A DNA stretch of 64,000 nt from the NCBI GenBank assembly GCA_965216025.1, contig CBDCEX010000015.1:248001-312000 (forward strand). Reading direction: 5' to 3'. The translations under genes and the position numbers were made by a program. The notes beneath the pieces are model-generated. The model was given only the letters and a program-made list of their open reading frames with translations, was not told where the DNA came from and searched no databases. Positions 9,176-17,642 of the stretch are shown here, in pieces (position 1 is the stretch's first letter; every line of letters begins with the position of its first letter). This DNA comes from JADFQT01 sp965216025. Lineage in GTDB: Bacteria > Chloroflexota > Dehalococcoidia > Lucifugimonadales > UBA3495.

Positions 9176-10447
9176 CAGGGCCTTTTCATTCTCCTGCCTG
9201 GTAGGTAAAGCCCATCATGTCGAAAGCTTCGCTGAGATGGGCATTGTGGCGGCGTAGGGCAGCGGCTACGTTGGAATGCCCAGCCCGACGTACCAAGCTG
9301 ATGACCAGGTTCCGCAGGCCCGCCAGAACCTGTGGGGCGGCCCCAGTGCGCACCTGAGAGCGGTCCTCGTCGAAGGTCACATCCCGTACCCAGTGGAGGC
9401 GGTTCTCGATGCCCCAGTGCCCACGGGAAAGGCTCAACAATCGCCTGGCATCGGCATCAGTGGCTGGGAGACTGCTAATTGCATAGCTCACAGCCACCTG
9501 TTTCTTGCCCTTCACGACCCGCTGGCGCTCTAGCCGACACACCTGTTGCAGATGCGGCCACGCTTCCCCGACCGTCCCAGCGCTGCCCACGTAGCCATTT
9601 AGCTCTGGGTCGGCCAAGGCCCACAACTCTCGCCGCTCCAGCCTCCCATGACGCCGCTTTACTGGAGCATCGGCCCAGACCGTCAGCTTGGCCCCGCGTG
9701 CTCGCCACTCCGCTGCCAGCCAGGGAGGTACGGTTGGGCCACCAGCCCTCTCAGTTCCTAGCAGGGGAAAAAGCCACCTCCAGGTCTCGGCGCAAGGTGG
9801 GCTGATTCTCTTTAACTGGCAGCAGATACTCTCCGCCGCCTGCCACAATCTGCTCACAGACTTTCCGTTGGGTCAGTAAGGCATCAGCCACTACTACCCG
9901 ACCCTTCAGGGGTACCTGGCCCAATACTTCTTTGACCGCCGCCAATTCTTCCCCTTTGCCCGGCGCAGCTACCTGCGCCAGCACTGCCCCAGCGCGGCTA
10001 GCGTAGGCCGACACCAGATGGACCCCGGGTATCTCTTGGCCGTGGACCCCTCGCAAGGTTTTCCCGTCCAGGGACAGGGGGTCATCCGCCTCTACCCCGC
10101 TATTTGCCAGCCAGTTGCCGACTTCTGCCTCAAAGGCCGCCACGTCCAGGCCCTTGAACACCCGGTGGAGGGTGGCCACGCAGGGTGTCTTCTCCTGGCT
10201 GAACCCCAAAAGCTGCGCCGTAGCACCCCCTTGGTCCCGCCCCCATTGAGCTATGGCGTATAAGCTGCGGGCGCCGCACAGCATGGCACAGGTGGCCAAG
10301 GCCAGGATCGCCCCCAAGAGTGGCGTCGCCCTTGGCTACTCCGGAAGTCAGGCACCAAATCCAGCGTTTCTCTCAAAGTCATCATCCTCCCTTCCCGCTT
10401 AAACTGGTAATAATTTTATACTATTTTGAGAAAATGAAAAGGCCCTG
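9176..10447 (-). mobile_element. ISAs1-family insertion sequence
   Basis: This 1272-bp element has ends CAGGGCCTTTTCATT on both sides (inverted) and a perfect 10-bp target duplication CCTGGGGGGA at 9166-9175 and 10448-10457. It sits in the restriction-enzyme remnant. Confidence 0.9.
9186..10385 (-). pseudogene. ISAs1-family transposase, frameshifted
   Basis: The N-terminal part starts at ATG 10385 (MMTLRETLDLVPDFR) and needs a one-base correction in a G run near 10314-10318 to join the block GAILALATCAMLCGARSLYA. The block SLDGKTLRGVHG carries the first Asp, and VVVADALLTQRKVCEQI the second. A second frame change near 9780 leads to the C-terminal RGHWGIENRLHWVRDVTFDEDRS signature with the catalytic Glu. 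All family blocks are present, but at least two indels inactivate it. Confidence 0.85.
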
Positions 10448-10804
10448 CCTGGGGGGACACCACCTTTGACATATACCTGAACGACCGGGCGTACTGGCGC
10501 AACGTTCCCTCCGACATCTGGAACTACAAGCTTGGCGGCTACCAGGTCCTCAAGAAGTGGCTCTCCTACCGGGAGAGCAAGGTCCTGGGCCGCAAACTGA
10601 TGCCGGAGGAGGTGCAGCACTTCACCGGCACGGCGCGGCGGATCGCGGCGGTCCTGATGCTGACTGGAAAGTGAGCTGCTCTCACGCCGTCTCCCTGGAG
10701 GGAGCGCCGGACGGCGGGACCGGGTTCGGATTTCCCGGCCCGAGGTGGAAATCAACCCAAGCTCAGGCGATAACCATCCCACCGGCCACCAGGAATCGTG
10801 TCCC

Positions 10805-11062
10805 TCAGCGTCTCCAGGGACAGTGCTGGTCCCGGTGGCGGCATCGTCGTCTGCCCGTCCGTGACAGGCTGGGGATGTTCACAGTTGCGAGGCACACAGC
10901 GCCGATGCAGGCGGCCGCGGCGAGAATGATGCCGCCTGCACGAAGGGCGCCGGGGTATCCCGCCATGATGCCGGTAAGCCAGACCATGCATCCGAGCGCG
11001 GCCACTGTCGTCACCGCGATGGCGCCTCCGCGGATGATGCGGTCCTTCCATTGATCGGTCAT
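10805..11062 (-). CDS. Small membrane protein
   Basis: This 85-residue protein has a strong ribosome site (AGGAGG) before its ATG. Two hydrophobic helices (about residues 12-33 and 40-62) are followed by a basic, cysteine-containing tail. No family is recognised. It lies in the GC-rich patch next to the NERD-domain gene on the same strand, about 100 bp downstream of it. Confidence 0.5.
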   Translation of the reverse strand: MTDQWKDRIIRGGAIAVTTVAALGCMVWLTGIMAGYPGALRAGGIILAAAACIGAVCLATVNIPSLSRTGRRRCRHRDQHCPWRR

Positions 11063-11164
11063 TGTTCTCCTCCTGTTTGGCTTGGCGTTATGAAGGGAGC
11101 GCGCCCCCGGCGGTCCGGACCCCCGCCCCGGGCCCGGGATGTCGGAGACGCCGCTCCCGGGATG

Positions 11165-11833
11165 CTAGCCCTCGGTCGTCAGGTCTGGGAGACCCAGGGT
11201 CGCGACGACCTCCTGGCCGACGTGCAGGTGGAGGTTCTCCACGTTGTGGATCACCACCTGGGGTGACGGTGAGTTGGTATCCGGCGCCAGTTCGGGCATG
11301 ATGGCCAGCGCCTCCTGCTCGATACTCTCCTCGGTGGGCCGGTGCCGGATGGGGTGGCAGCTGGCCAGGTCGACCAGCCGCTGCACCCAGTCGGCCTTCC
11401 CGAAGATGACCTCGACTTGCCTCCTGGCTGCCATGTCCCTGATGGCCTCGTTTTCCTCCATGTCGGGCAGGCCCAGGACCGGGATGATGTACATCCCCCT
11501 GCCGAGCTTGCGCTGGATGAACTCGGGGATGGCCATGACCGAGTCCCAGACCGCGGCCAGCAGGCCGGGCTTGGGGACCAGGCCCTGGTCGGTGACCAGG
11601 CAGAGCTCCCCGTCGCGGATCACGTAGGTCCCGCCCTTCAGCTGGGCTCCGAACGTGGCGACGGCCTCGGCCCACAGGAGGATGTCCACCTGTTTGGCGT
11701 TGCGCGCGGCCTTCACCTCGTAGAGGGCCCGTCCGGGCAAGCTGCTGGCCTCCACGGCCTGGTAGATGTCCCGCTCGGCCCTGCGCTGGGGGTCGGTCCG
11801 GCGAGACGGTGGGAATGTTGGGTTGGTTTTCAT
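11165..11833 (-). CDS. NERD-like nuclease-related domain protein
   Basis: The 222-residue protein has an N-terminal domain like the nuclease-related NERD fold. ALYEVKAARNAKQVDILLW is followed by FGAQLKGGTYVIRDGELCLV, the usual order of an acidic D-x(n)-Q/E-x-K-type core (VDILL, then QLKGG). The C-terminal half is helical and ends in an acidic stretch. NERD proteins occur with DNA-processing and defence genes, but the substrate here is unknown. The start at 11833 is preceded by GAGGAG; an alternative ATG lies four bases upstream. It sits in a GC-rich block that looks horizontally acquired. Confidence 0.55.
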   Translation of the reverse strand: MKTNPTFPPSRRTDPQRRAERDIYQAVEASSLPGRALYEVKAARNAKQVDILLWAEAVATFGAQLKGGTYVIRDGELCLVTDQGLVPKPGLLAAVWDSVMAIPEFIQRKLGRGMYIIPVLGLPDMEENEAIRDMAARRQVEVIFGKADWVQRLVDLASCHPIRHRPTEESIEQEALAIMPELAPDTNSPSPQVVIHNVENLHLHVGQEVVATLGLPDLTTEG

Positions 11834-12220
11834 TCATGCTCCTCTTGCATCTGATGTCCCTCCCCCGGGGCGGCAGGCAGGGCAGACCCAGAGGCCGCCG
11901 GGGATTTCACGGTGAGTCGAAGTCTGGGGAGTTGCCGTCATATCCCCGAGGGACGCGGGGCGGGCGCTTCCAGCTCCTGCCGGCGTGCTTCTCGCAACTT
12001 CCCTGATGGCGCCTCCGCTATGGCGCCTCCGCGGATCACCCGGTCTTCCCTCCGTCAACACCGGCTCCGTCATGCCCCTATGGGTCTCCGCCGGTTCTCC
12101 CGCGGCGCCGGAGACCGGAGCGTCGTTCGGTTGGCCCGGTGCGGGGGATCGCAGTGCGCTGGAAACGTCCTGCTCAAACAGCAATCAAGACCGTGGCGGG
12201 AAAATAAATTCGACACCCTC
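11834..12220. other. GC-rich gap without a convincing gene
   Basis: A minus-strand frame of 116 codons (12184-11834) overlaps the start of the NERD gene by a few bases and contains a CPAC pair, but it looks like a random high-GC frame and has no good ribosome site. I see no other feature before the tandem repeats at 12221. Confidence 0.4.
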
Positions 12221-12265
12221 GTTGCATCCCCAGTGGTTGCATCCCCAGTGGTTGCATCCCCAGTG
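12221..12265 (+). promoter_or_regulatory. Three 15-bp direct repeats upstream of a DNA-binding protein gene
   Basis: GTTGCATCCCCAGTG occurs three times with no spacing, ending 14 bp before the ATG at 12280. The arrangement suits binding sites for the downstream helix-turn-helix protein (autoregulation) or plasmid-type iterons. Confidence 0.6.
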
Positions 12266-12279
12266 TCGGTAAGGCGGCT

Positions 12280-12861
12280 ATGCCGGAACATAACCAACCA
12301 CCGAACCAATACGAGGCCGCGTTCCTGAAGCGGCGCTACCAGCCCTACGGGGACAACCGGAAACTGGCCCACCACCTCGGCCTCTCGGTCACCGCTTTGG
12401 ACGCACGGGCCAGGGAACTCGGCATTCCCAAGCGCCGCCGGTGGACCCGGACGGAGAAGCAGCGCCTCAGGGAACGGTTGGAGGAGGACCATTCCTACCA
12501 GCAGATCGCCGTTCAGCTCCGGCGCAGCGTCACCGCGGTGCGTGTCCAGGCCTGCCGGCTGGGCCTCGCGGTGAGGGCCGATGACGCCTGGTACACGGTG
12601 CCGGACGTGGCAGGTATCCTCGGGGTCGACGTCCGCCGGCTCCTGCGCCGGACCAACAGCGGACACCTCCGGGCCGCCTACCCCTACGGCCGTCGTCCCA
12701 CGAGAGATGCCGGCCGGGTCTACCGCATCGCGGAAACCGCCCTGCGCGACTTCCTGCTGGAGAACGCCGGGGAACTTGCCGGCAGGGACGTTCAGCTGGT
12801 CCGGATCATCAACATCATGGCGGGCCGAGACCTGGGGAGCAGCGGCCTGCGGGACCGGTGA
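12280..12861 (+). CDS. Helix-turn-helix (Myb/GcrA-like) DNA-binding protein
   Basis: The 193-residue protein appears to contain three tandem DNA-binding helical units. An N-terminal unit (KLAHHLGLSVTALDARARELG) is followed by a second with the Myb-like WTRTEKQRLRERLEEDHSYQ and QIAVQLRRSVTAVRVQACRLG. A third, MerR/excisionase-like unit (YTVPDVAGILGVDVRRLLRR) continues into GHLRAAYPYGRRP. This points to a regulator or phage/plasmid control protein. The triplicated 15-bp repeat immediately upstream is a natural candidate operator. The ribosome site is weak (AAGGCGG). Confidence 0.6.
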   Translation: MPEHNQPPNQYEAAFLKRRYQPYGDNRKLAHHLGLSVTALDARARELGIPKRRRWTRTEKQRLRERLEEDHSYQQIAVQLRRSVTAVRVQACRLGLAVRADDAWYTVPDVAGILGVDVRRLLRRTNSGHLRAAYPYGRRPTRDAGRVYRIAETALRDFLLENAGELAGRDVQLVRIINIMAGRDLGSSGLRDR

Positions 12862-12921
12862 GGGCCGCGGGTTGGGAACCTCCCGACCCCGTGGACTGCC
12901 CGCCGGTCAGCCGGAAAGTAG

Positions 12922-12946
12922 CCCCGGGGTTAGCTCACCCCCGGGG
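12922..12946 (+). terminator. Possible terminator hairpin after the DNA-binding protein gene
   Basis: Two copies of CCCCGGGG separated by nine bases form an 8-bp GC stem about 60 bp after the stop codon. The T tract is poor (ATTGCTATTT), so the assignment is tentative. Confidence 0.35.
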
Positions 12947-12951
12947 GATTG

Positions 12952-13101
12952 CTATTTAGGGCAGGACTTGCTTTGTCGGGACCGTTTCAGCCCCGCCAGC
13001 GTTTCCGCCGCGACGTCCTCAAGGACCGTAGAAACGTCCACGCCCTGAGTTTCCGCGAAGTATTCCAACGCCTCTGGAACGAGCTTCTGCTGCAGGACCA
13101 C
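12952..13101 (-). CDS. Possible 49-residue protein
   Basis: A minus-strand frame with GTG start reads VVLQQKLVPEALEYFAETQG and ends in a basic tail (KRSRQSKSCPK). The composition is protein-like (amphipathic, acidic then basic) rather than a typical shadow frame. There is no convincing ribosome site and no family match, so it may be a remnant. Confidence 0.25.
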   Translation of the reverse strand: MVLQQKLVPEALEYFAETQGVDVSTVLEDVAAETLAGLKRSRQSKSCPK

Positions 13102-13184
13102 CGGCAGTGCTGCCCCCAGCTACCCCCTGGGGGGAAGCCGGTAGCACCGGAATGGATGCCAACCCGGACACCTGGAGAGAGGGA

Positions 13185-13499
13185 ATGAAGAACTGGAGGG
13201 AATTCAAGATCTTCGGGGTCAGAGTCATGGATACCCGGAACGGCCGGACCCACCTCAGGGAACCCTGGAAGTGGCCATTCGTGGGCGCGCTGATATGCTG
13301 GCCCATCGCGCTCGGGTTGAGCCAGGTGGCCATCATGGCCATCCGGGCACGTGACCTGAGCGAAACCCTCGCGGCCATCGCCGGCGCCGCCGTGTTCTGG
13401 GTCGTGCTGCCGGTGTACACCTACCGGATGGGAAGGACCGGCGAGGACCTGATGGGATGGGAAACCCAGGCGCCGGAGGGCCGGGAGGAACAGGAATGA
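13185..13499 (+). CDS. Small two-helix membrane protein
   Basis: This 104-residue protein starts MKNWREFKIFGV at an ATG preceded by GGAGAGAGGGA. Hydrophobic helices fall at about residues 32-50 and 60-80, and the tail is acidic. No family is recognised. It belongs to the same GC-rich patch as the NERD and DNA-binding genes. Confidence 0.45.
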   Translation: MKNWREFKIFGVRVMDTRNGRTHLREPWKWPFVGALICWPIALGLSQVAIMAIRARDLSETLAAIAGAAVFWVVLPVYTYRMGRTGEDLMGWETQAPEGREEQE

Positions 13500-14257
13500 G
13501 GATAGAAAACCGTGCGCCGGAGCGGAACCCCCGCTCCGTGCCGGTCCCGAGTCGGTCCTCAGCGCTGGGGAACGGTGACGAGGCCCGGTTTCTGGATAGA
13601 TGCGCCGAAGGTGGCGCCAGCGGTATCCCCGATGATCACCGGAGTCGTCAGGGGGACCGGGTAGGTGGTTATCTCAGGCTCCTGAAGGGCAAGGCTGAAT
13701 CGGCACCTCCAGCCCCACATGATGGACCTGGCGCTGGACATCACCGGCCTGGAGCGGGACGACCTCTTGCCACAAGAACAAAGAGCGCATCGACGTCCTG
13801 GCCTTGTCCTTCCGGAACACGGCCCAGGCATTGCCCTGACGGTGAGCCAAATGCAGATGTTGCCGGTCCCCATCCGAGTCCGGACCCCAACAAAGAACGG
13901 CCAGTGGTTGGTGAGTCCACTGGCCGTTCAACTTCTCAAGCAGCCGGATCCTCACGGGACGTCAAGCGTGAAATCGGCATGATGGACGGCGCCTTCGAGC
14001 TTGCCATTCATCAAGTCGTATTGGATAGCCCAACAATCAAAGACATCCCTACCAAGCAACGCCTCGGCCCCCTCCAGGGATCCCGATTAACGTCCTTCTG
14101 CGAGGCGCCCCGCTATTTGCCAAGGGTTATGTTTGACCCGACAAAGATCATCGGCCAGGAACCTTTCCAGAGACAGGCTGAACCCGGGTCGTGGCCCAGA
14201 GCACGCCGGTTGGAGTAGAAGTAGAGGCGGGTTTCAAACCCGCCTCTACGGCACAGC
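13500..14257. other. Gap of about 750 bp with eroded sequence
   Basis: No frame here has credible protein character. Several short stretches (near 13720-13870) look like scraps of former coding sequence in shifting frames. A short inverted repeat occurs around 13900-13925 (GGCCAGTGG and CCACTGGCC). I see no intact gene or RNA. Confidence 0.5.
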
Positions 14258-14893
14258 TTACTTCACCGCAGAGAAGGCGGCCGGTATCAGGATTTTGTTC
14301 TCCTGCCGCACCGGCCGTACACTGGCCTGGGGGGGCCAGTGGGTGGCCTGCCGGGACTCGTCCCGAATGCGCGCCCTTTCGTTGAGGTCCTTATACACCC
14401 ACACATGGGTGAACCGGTTCAGCCCGCCGAACTCGGTGTACCAGCATGCTGCCAGGGGCGAGTACTCTTCACGAGATGGGATTGCCTCCTCCCAGGCCTG
14501 AAGCAACTGCGGGATGGCCCCCGGTTCGTAGGTATAGGTGCGCATCTCATAAATGTTGCCGGTGCCGTAATCCCGGCTGCCCAGGGGATGCATGAACGGC
14601 GCTGGTGTCACGATCTCGGACTGCTGCTCGACGACGAATTCTTGGCCACCAGGATTCCGCTGAAGATCCGGGTCTTGGTTAGCGGCCTCCCGTGCTTCGG
14701 CGCGGTGATTGAGGTCATCATATTCCCAAACGTGGATCACTTGGTTGAGAGGACCCATATCCGAGTGCCAGAAGGCCCCCAATTTGGAGTGTTTTTCTCG
14801 ATAGGGATGCCTCTTCTCGAAACGGGACTCAAACTCGCCCACTGTGCCGGGGCGCAAAGTATAGGTGCGGACTTCGTAGATCATGGCGTTCAT
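14258..14893 (-). CDS. NIPSNAP-family protein, two tandem domains
   Basis: The protein is about 211 residues with two ferredoxin-like NIPSNAP repeats. The first begins IYEVRTYTLRPGTVGEFE and continues to VIHVWEYDDLNHRAEAR. The second begins IYEMRTYTYEPGAIPQL and continues to FTHVWVYKDLNERARIR. Family members are small alpha/beta-barrel proteins often found beside catabolic oxidoreductases; their chemistry is poorly defined. The start may be the ATG at 14893 or, with better ribosome-site spacing, at 14884. A MITE sits about 110 bp upstream. Confidence 0.8.
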   Translation of the reverse strand: MNAMIYEVRTYTLRPGTVGEFESRFEKRHPYREKHSKLGAFWHSDMGPLNQVIHVWEYDDLNHRAEAREAANQDPDLQRNPGGQEFVVEQQSEIVTPAPFMHPLGSRDYGTGNIYEMRTYTYEPGAIPQLLQAWEEAIPSREEYSPLAACWYTEFGGLNRFTHVWVYKDLNERARIRDESRQATHWPPQASVRPVRQENKILIPAAFSAVK

Positions 14894-15003
14894 CCCCTCC
14901 ATTCTGGTCTGTTATGGGCCTAACGGCCCGCGGGCTCGGTCCAATCTGAAATTCCCATTTCGGATGATCCCAAGCCTGCAGGGGAGCCCATATCCGCGAT
15001 TCC

Positions 15004-15154
15004 TAAACTAAAGCCAAGGTGAAATGTACATATCGCTAGACCGCATTGTCGGTGGGCACCCAGTTGGGGCCTAAGAGTAATATGAGGTGCTGTAGAGTCC
15101 TTTCGGTCGTCTTCAAGACCCCCGAAATGCATATCCCACCTTGGTATTGGTTTA
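15004..15154. repeat. MITE with IS630-type ends, copy C (different interior)
   Basis: This 151-bp element starts CTAAACTAAAGCCAAGGTG and ends CCACCTTGGTATTGGTTTAG, with TA at both edges. The interior is unrelated to copies A and B, so it is a second non-autonomous family using the same ends. Confidence 0.8.
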
Positions 15155-15168
15155 GGAAGCTAGTGTTG

Positions 15169-15236
15169 GTGGGTCCCTGGTCATCCTTAATACCATCAGT
15201 TCCAGGTTAAGGTGATAGCGACGACCAGGGACCCAC
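15169..15236. repeat. 14-bp inverted repeat with 40-base loop
   Basis: GTGGGTCCCTGGTC at 15169-15182 is complemented perfectly by 15223-15236. It lies just downstream of the deacylase gene and beside MITE C. It could be a terminator-like hairpin or the ends of a tiny element. Confidence 0.5.
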
Positions 15237-15316
15237 TCATTTGCTGTAATTGGTCCGCTAATCCAAGGCGATTCGCAACTTGCCTAACCCTTCGCCTGGT
15301 ACAACGGCCCCCGGAG

Positions 15317-15536
15317 CCTGGCCGGGTAGGGCTCCGGTGTGCTCTCCACCTTCCAGCAGCACTTCTCCGTTGACAATCACATAATCTATCCCAATGGCGC
15401 CCCGCTTCACGTGCTTAGCGCTGGAACCTGGCCGGGTAGGGCTCCGGTGTGCTCTCCACCTTCCAGCAGCACTTCTCCGTTGACAATCACATAATCTATC
15501 CCAATGGCGCCCCGCTTCACGTGCTTAGCGCTGGCT
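15317..15536. repeat. 110-bp tandem duplication across the 3' end of the deacylase gene
   Basis: Bases 15317-15426 and 15427-15536 are nearly identical. The period of 110 is not a multiple of three, so the coding frame changes on leaving the first copy encountered by the ribosome. Confidence 0.9.
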
Positions 15537-17155
15537 CCGGCCGGGGGATAAGCCACCGGCTCCCGCGGTTTGGAGGCAATGGTGTCGGGGTCGAAGATGG
15601 TTATGTCGGCGGCCTTCCCTGGGGCGATGATACCGCGATCATGGAGTTCGTGCATCAGGGCGGTCTTTCCGGTCAGCCGGTAGACGGCGTCTTCCAGGGA
15701 CATAATCTGCTTTTCCCGCACCCAATAGCCCAGCAGATTGGTGCTGTACTCGTAGCGGTCCATCGTGTCCGGGCGAGCGCCGCCATCGGTGGTACCGATA
15801 ACGGTGTAGGGCGAGCCGAGTATCTGCCTCTGGGACTCAACGTCTACATTCCGGTCGACGCACAGGTAGTGAGTTTCCAGCTCCTCATCTAGTGACAGGT
15901 CGAGGAAGGCATCCATAATGCCCTTGTCCTGCTCCTGAGCCATTTGCTCTACGCTCTTGCCCTCGAACTGCCGGTTCCGCTCCTGCTGAGTCATGAAGAC
16001 CTGGACCAGGTCCCAACGCCGGTTGAAGAACCCCCGCGGATTACCCCGGCGATCCGTCCCAGGCGACTCCTGGGCAACGGTACCCTCCACCGCCTCGGCG
16101 CTTAGTGCCCGGCGCGTCTCAGGGTCGCGGAAGGACCGCATGCGCTCTTGATACGGCTGGGCCATGGCCAAGTCCCAGGTGGGCATGCCCGCGAACATGA
16201 TATGCGGGCTGATCAGGTCTTCGTCCTGGGGAACATCCAACCCCAACCTTAGGTTGAAGATCGGACCGGCGGTAATGGATATGCAGGAGCCATAGGCCCG
16301 GATCCCCGACTGGAAGGAGTCTTCTAACCATTGCAGGTGCTCTTTCCATCCGTCGGGGTTGTTTAGCTCCTGGGACACCAGGTTGTAAATGGCGGGGCGG
16401 CCGGTCCTTCGGGATAGCTCCTTGGCAGTCCGATGGGACGCGTAGACTCCCTCAGGGGAGCCGCCACTCACTTGGAAGAGACCACTGCCCAGCTCACCCA
16501 GGACGTTGCCCAGGATATACCGCTCTTCCTCGGCGGCGACGCCAGCGGGGTCATCCCGGTCTTTGGGCGTGGTGCTGAATCCTAGCGCACCAGCCAGCAT
16601 CCCCTCCCGGACCAGACGCTTCATGGCCTCGATTTCATCAGGAGTAGCCTCTGCCCGCTCCGAGGCTGCCTCACCCATGACGTAACGTCTTACCCCGGAG
16701 TGGCCGACCAGGGCCCCCACGTTTATGCCCCGGTTCCGCCCCAGCGCATCGAGATACTCTGCGATAGACTCCCAGGTGAAGTTTACCCCGTTTCGTATCG
16801 CGTCCAGGGGAATGGCCTCCGCATTCGCGAAGAATTCCAGGTACCAATCGTGGTCCCCCGGCCGGGCCGGGGCTATCGTCTGGCCGCACTGACCCACTAC
16901 CACGCTGGTATTACCGTTCTGGACCGTGTAATTGCATAGGGGGTCATATAGCGCCTGGGGGTCATAGTGGGTGTGATGGTCGATAAAGCCAGGGGCCACC
17001 ACCCGGCCATCGGCGTTGATGGTGCGAGTGGCGGATTCAGTGAACTTGCCGACCCCCACGATCTTACCATTTTGCACCGCCACATCCGCTTGGAAGGAAG
17101 GCCCACCTGAGCCATCCACCACGCGCCCGTTCTTTATGAGCAGATCGTATGCCAT
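15407..17155 (-). CDS. N-acyl-D-amino-acid deacylase family amidohydrolase, altered C-terminus
   Basis: This 582-residue amidohydrolase-superfamily protein is the usual length for D-aminoacylases. The metal motif GFIDHHTHYDPQ lies at about residues 57-68, TSVVVGQCGQTIAP at about 83-96 and ALGFSTTPKDRDDP near 190. A late ATDGG-type block reads GTTDGGARPDTMDR, and the C-terminal beta domain has GKAADITIFDPDT. The likely reaction is zinc-dependent hydrolysis of N-acyl-D-amino acids or related cyclic amides. A 110-bp tandem duplication shifts the last residues to VPALST and a stop at 15407. Without it the frame would run on through APGAVVPGEGLGKLRIALD to about 15260. The core fold is unaffected, so activity may survive. 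Confidence 0.85.
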   Translation of the reverse strand: MAYDLLIKNGRVVDGSGGPSFQADVAVQNGKIVGVGKFTESATRTINADGRVVAPGFIDHHTHYDPQALYDPLCNYTVQNGNTSVVVGQCGQTIAPARPGDHDWYLEFFANAEAIPLDAIRNGVNFTWESIAEYLDALGRNRGINVGALVGHSGVRRYVMGEAASERAEATPDEIEAMKRLVREGMLAGALGFSTTPKDRDDPAGVAAEEERYILGNVLGELGSGLFQVSGGSPEGVYASHRTAKELSRRTGRPAIYNLVSQELNNPDGWKEHLQWLEDSFQSGIRAYGSCISITAGPIFNLRLGLDVPQDEDLISPHIMFAGMPTWDLAMAQPYQERMRSFRDPETRRALSAEAVEGTVAQESPGTDRRGNPRGFFNRRWDLVQVFMTQQERNRQFEGKSVEQMAQEQDKGIMDAFLDLSLDEELETHYLCVDRNVDVESQRQILGSPYTVIGTTDGGARPDTMDRYEYSTNLLGYWVREKQIMSLEDAVYRLTGKTALMHELHDRGIIAPGKAADITIFDPDTIASKPREPVAYPPAGASAKHVKRGAIGIDYVIVNGEVLLEGGEHTGALPGQVPALST

Positions 17156-17408
17156 TAGACTACCTCCCTTTCGCCCCGACAGGTCGGAGCCAAAATTTTT
17201 AAACTCGGTGGGAATGGGACAGCGGTAGTCTACGACTCACATGCACCCAGGTCAATATGGTATTTCTAAAATGAATGTAACCATAAAGCCCTTGGTAAAA
17301 TCTCATTACAATAATAATCTTTTGTTACGAGATACGACGGTTGCTTGAAGGAGAGGCTGATGCGGCGTCGGCACTGGGAATGAGGTCCTTCTCCTTCTGG
17401 ACTAAGGG

Positions 17409-17642
17409 GTGCTTGCCCTGCGTTTCCGGGGACACTCCTGGGGTGAGGAGCCCCACAAGCGCAACTATCAAGGTGACCCGGAGAAGGCGCTGGTGGCCGA
17501 GCTTCGGGAGTACAATGTTCCGGTTGAATACCTGCGTTTCGAAGATGAGGGACACGGCATGGTCCGGTTGGCCAACAAGCTGCGCGCCTACCCGGCTGTC
17601 GCCGACTTTCTGGACCAACATCTTCAAGGAGCGAATGGATGA
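17409..17642 (+). pseudogene. S9-family (prolyl oligopeptidase-like) peptidase, C-terminal fragment
   Basis: The last 77 codons of an alpha/beta-hydrolase peptidase remain. ALVAELREYNVPVEYLRF is followed by the catalytic-His block DEGHGMVRLANK and ADFLDQHLQG. An in-frame TAA lies just upstream at 17403, and the propeller and nucleophile parts are missing. The stop TGA overlaps the ATG of the MOSC gene (ATGA), so the two were once a translationally coupled pair. Confidence 0.7.

Larger units (their letters stand above)
8474..10674 (+). pseudogene. Type ISP/Eco57I-like restriction-modification enzyme, C-terminal remnant, split by ISAs1
   Basis: The frame opening LLDRPRPNYKPHLFKGNLWL, then RRPNLSPAAQSYL, LFHHVLAVLHDPAYR and WPRVPLPSW, matches the specificity-domain end of single-chain type ISP enzymes. 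The C-terminal block after the insertion sequence reads DIYLNDRAYWRNVPSDIWNY and GGYQVLKKWLSYRE, then ends at TGA 10674. The helicase and methylase parts are absent. Lesions: an in-frame TAG at 8924-8926, ISAs1 at 9176-10447 with its 10-bp duplication, and an extra G in the CTGGGGGGA run that shifts frame even after removing the element. The gene is dead. Confidence 0.75.

Noticed and set aside
12221..12265. CRISPR array
   Set aside because: The three 15-bp repeats are tandem with no spacers and no cas gene is nearby.
13457..14218. 253-codon plus-strand frame
   Set aside because: It is low-complexity, Pro/Gly/Arg-rich, without a ribosome site or family pattern, and looks like a chance frame in GC-rich DNA.
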